A stretch of 64,000 bases of DNA from Jidongwangia harbinensis (GTDB lineage Bacteria; Actinomycetota; Actinomycetes; Mycobacteriales; Micromonosporaceae). Below, piece after piece: positions 62,324-64,000 of this stretch (position 1 is its first letter; every line of letters begins with the position of its first letter). The notes beneath the pieces were generated by a model, which did not search any database, was not told the DNA's origin, and was given only the letters and a program-made list of their open reading frames with translations. The position numbers and the translations under genes were made by a program. The DNA is taken from positions 1 to 64,000 of the forward strand of contig NZ_JAIWNC010000010.1 in NCBI RefSeq assembly GCF_020216025.1. Reading direction: 5' to 3'.

Positions 62324-62333
62324 GGGCGACGGG

Positions 62334-64000
62334 CTACGGTGCGGGGTAGTCCGTCACGTACACCGGGACGCCGATCTTCGTCGTGTCGGCCGCCGCGCCC
62401 ACGCTGTTGACCACGTGGTCGATGATGCCGGCGCTGAGGTTGACGGTCATGATGTGGTGCAGCTGCACGCCGGGACGCTTCGGCACCTCGAAGCCGTTCT
62501 CGGTGTGGATCGCCGGGTTGTTCTGGTTGAACACGTACACGCCGGCGCCGTACAGCTTGTGGTTGCGGACGTGGTCGCCGACCTTGTAGCCGGCCCAGCC
62601 CTCGGTGCCGTCGTCGTTCATCCAGTCCGCCTGCGTCGGCGGGTCGTACGGCAGTTCGTTCTGGTACAGCACGGTGGTGCCGTTGTTGCCGTTCCAGATC
62701 GTGTTGTACTCCTGGAAGTGCTCCACGAACAGGCCGGTCGCGGTCACGTGGTCGCCGTTAATGACGGCGCCGTTGCGGCCGGTGTTGGTACGCCAGCGGT
62801 CGGTGTCACCGTTGACGCCCTCGGTGAAGCCCTCGACGCCGTGGTCGCCGCGCCACACCCAGGTGTGGTCGATCAGCACGTTGTCGCTGTTCACCTCGAG
62901 CGCCACGTCGGTCTTGCCGATGTGCGGCCCGCCGACCCGGAAGTACACGTCGGACAGCGTGGTCGGGTTGACCGGGGAGCTCTGGCCGCCGGCACCGGTG
63001 CGGCTGCCGACCCGCAGCAGGGTCTTCGACTCCGTCAGGCCGGCGTCGACGGTCACGCCGGCCACGATGACGCCGGGCACGTCGCCGACCACCAGCGGGG
63101 TGGCGCCGTCGACCGCGGTGAGCGTGGCGTGCCCGATGCCGAGCACCACGGTGCCGGGGCGGCGGACGTTGATGCTGCGGGCGATGTCGTACACGCCGGG
63201 GGTGAGCAGGAGGTGCTTGCCCCGGTTGAGCTGGGCGTTGATGGTCTGTACCGAGTCGCCCGGCCGGGCGATGTGGAAGTCGCCGATCGGGAGGGTGCGG
63301 CCCGGCGTGACGCCGTCCGCCCAGGAGGTGCCGCTGGTGTTGCGCTTGGCGGCCGGCACCCGGACCTTGTAGTTGCCGCGGTCGTCCACGAACAGGTACG
63401 GCTTCTCCCGGCTCAGCGGGGTGGTCGCCAGCGTGGTGTACGGCGGGTTCGGGAACGCGGCGTCGTCCGGGGCGCCGACGACGCCGGAGAACACCTGGTT
63501 CCACACGCCGTTGGACCAGGTGCCGACCTGGCTGTTGCGGGTCAGCCACTGCTGCTGGGAGCCGTTGGTGACGTCGCCGAACCTGGAGTCGGCGATGAAG
63601 CCGCCGCTGGCGTACTGCGGGCCGGCGGTGCAGTAGTCCATCAGCGTGAAGCCGCCGTCGACCTGGAGCCGGCGCAGCGACACCGCCTGGGACACGGCCC
63701 AGAAGTTCGCGCCCTTGCGGCAGTCGTCCTGGCCGGTGCCGTTCACGTTGATCGACAGGTTGGACAGGGTGCGCCAGAAGTTGACCAGCGCGAGGCAGTT
63801 GCCGGTGCCGTTGTCGGCGAGGCAGCGGTTGTAGACCTCGACCTTGCCGTTGATCACGACGTCGGTGGGCGACGCGCCCAGGCCGGAGACCTCGGTGTAG
63901 TAGCCCACCTTGATCTGCAGCGGGTTGGTGGCGGTGCCGTAGCTGCCCGGCTTGAAGAGGAAGGCGTACCGGGCCGTACCCATCTCGTTGTCGACCTGTT
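62334..64000 (-). CDS. Secreted right-handed beta-helix protein (GH55/pectate-lyase-like), 5'-truncated
   Basis: At least 555 residues; the frame is open to the window end, so the start is outside. Two beta-helix-type halves: an N-terminal one (SGLGASPTDVVINGKVEVYN; NFWRTLSNLSINVNGTGQDD; FWAVSQAVSLRRLQVDGGF) and a second starting after a linker (TINAQLNRGKHLLLTPGVYD; PGVIVAGVTVDAGLTESKTL; NVLIDHTWVWRGDHG). Paired beta-helices are typical of GH55 glucanases and related actinomycete secreted proteins often annotated with F5/8C domains. Exact activity unknown. Confidence 0.75.
   Translation of the reverse strand, partial: QVDNEMGTARYAFLFKPGSYGTATNPLQIKVGYYTEVSGLGASPTDVVINGKVEVYNRCLADNGTGNCLALVNFWRTLSNLSINVNGTGQDDCRKGANFWAVSQAVSLRRLQVDGGFTLMDYCTAGPQYASGGFIADSRFGDVTNGSQQQWLTRNSQVGTWSNGVWNQVFSGVVGAPDDAAFPNPPYTTLATTPLSREKPYLFVDDRGNYKVRVPAAKRNTSGTSWADGVTPGRTLPIGDFHIARPGDSVQTINAQLNRGKHLLLTPGVYDIARSINVRRPGTVVLGIGHATLTAVDGATPLVVGDVPGVIVAGVTVDAGLTESKTLLRVGSRTGAGGQSSPVNPTTLSDVYFRVGGPHIGKTDVALEVNSDNVLIDHTWVWRGDHGVEGFTEGVNGDTDRWRTNTGRNGAVINGDHVTATGLFVEHFQEYNTIWNGNNGTTVLYQNELPYDPPTQADWMNDDGTEGWAGYKVGDHVRNHKLYGAGVYVFNQNNPAIHTENGFEVPKRPGVQLHHIMTVNLSAGIIDHVVNSVGAAADTTKIGVPVYVTDYPAP

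Larger units (their letters stand above)
61870..62333. other. Convergent intergenic region with hairpins and an orphan palindrome
   Basis: 464 bases between the ends of the GH2 and beta-helix genes. No protein-like frame. Contains a small hairpin just past the GH2 stop (CCGGCA/TGCCGG, 61873-61892), a perfect 20-bp palindrome at 62008-62027 and a strong terminator hairpin at 62292-62323. About 62040-62250 shows no recognisable feature. Confidence 0.6.

Noticed and set aside
62024..62410. Open frame in the spacer after the GH2 gene
   Set aside because: Translation is Arg/Ser/Pro-rich low complexity, overlaps the terminator and the converging gene, and shows no ribosome site.

Overview
The window is about 64 kb of very GC-rich DNA with NNG/NNC codon bias, frequent GTG starts, 1- to 4-base stop/start overlaps and purine-rich ribosome binding sites. 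CBM2 modules, a SARP/AfsR regulator, MsiK-style sugar importers without their own ATPase, GAF-ANTAR proteins and a streptophobe-like membrane protein point to a filamentous actinomycete, plausibly Micromonosporaceae (Actinoplanes-like); the family placement is inference. I see no integrase, phage gene, insertion sequence or CRISPR array. It reads as chromosomal accessory DNA of a plant-biomass degrader.

Layout. 1-9.5 kb: the end of a glucuronoyl-esterase/CBM2 protein, then a leftward pectin operon (9450 to 765) with two complete solute-binding protein plus permease-pair importers around a PL11 rhamnogalacturonan lyase; a LacI-type palindrome lies in front of it. 9.8-13.1 kb: two secreted subtilisins. 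13.2-20.9 kb: an XRE regulator, an alpha/beta hydrolase, an orphan sugar-binding lipoprotein, a chemoreceptor, a diguanylate cyclase, an HD protein and a small membrane protein. 21-25.9 kb: a SARP/NB-ARC/TPR regulator and a fatty acid desaturase. 26-29.4 kb: a receiver domain coupled to a double-domain KaiC-like ATPase, facing two tandem GAF-ANTAR proteins. 29.6-39 kb: a TIM-barrel secreted protein, a beta-propeller lipoprotein divergent from an ECF sigma/membrane-partner pair, and a tightly overlapping ABC exporter-streptophobe-two-component operon. 39-45.8 kb: M14 carboxypeptidase, FMN reductase, LLM oxidoreductase, AldO-like alditol oxidase and a FnIII-CBM2 protein. 45.9-49.6 kb: an ssuABC/ssuD sulfonate locus. 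49.7-53.9 kb: a TetR-controlled NmrA/NTF2 pair, a pirin and a secreted lipase-like protein. 54-55.9 kb: a TROVE (Ro60-like) gene preceded by two noncoding RNAs. 56-64 kb: a broken beta-lactamase-like gene, DedA, a 1534-residue GH2 beta-galactosidase and a truncated beta-helix protein.

The most striking find is the Ro60 locus. Between 54006 and 54265, directly in front of the TROVE gene and behind a good promoter, two RNAs can be folded by eye. Each has a long closing helix with a shared internal-loop motif and a tRNA-like module with textbook T and D arms. In the first RNA the module has normal tRNA order (D arm, middle hairpin, T arm); in the second it is circularly permuted (T arm, capped acceptor helix, U8-A9, D arm). 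They look like bacterial Y RNAs with two different topologies at one locus.

A second regulatory find is at 32574-32627: two mirror-image ECF-type promoters (GGAACC-N15-GTGTC on both strands) share a palindrome. They would drive the sigma factor operon one way and a probably leaderless beta-propeller lipoprotein gene the other way.
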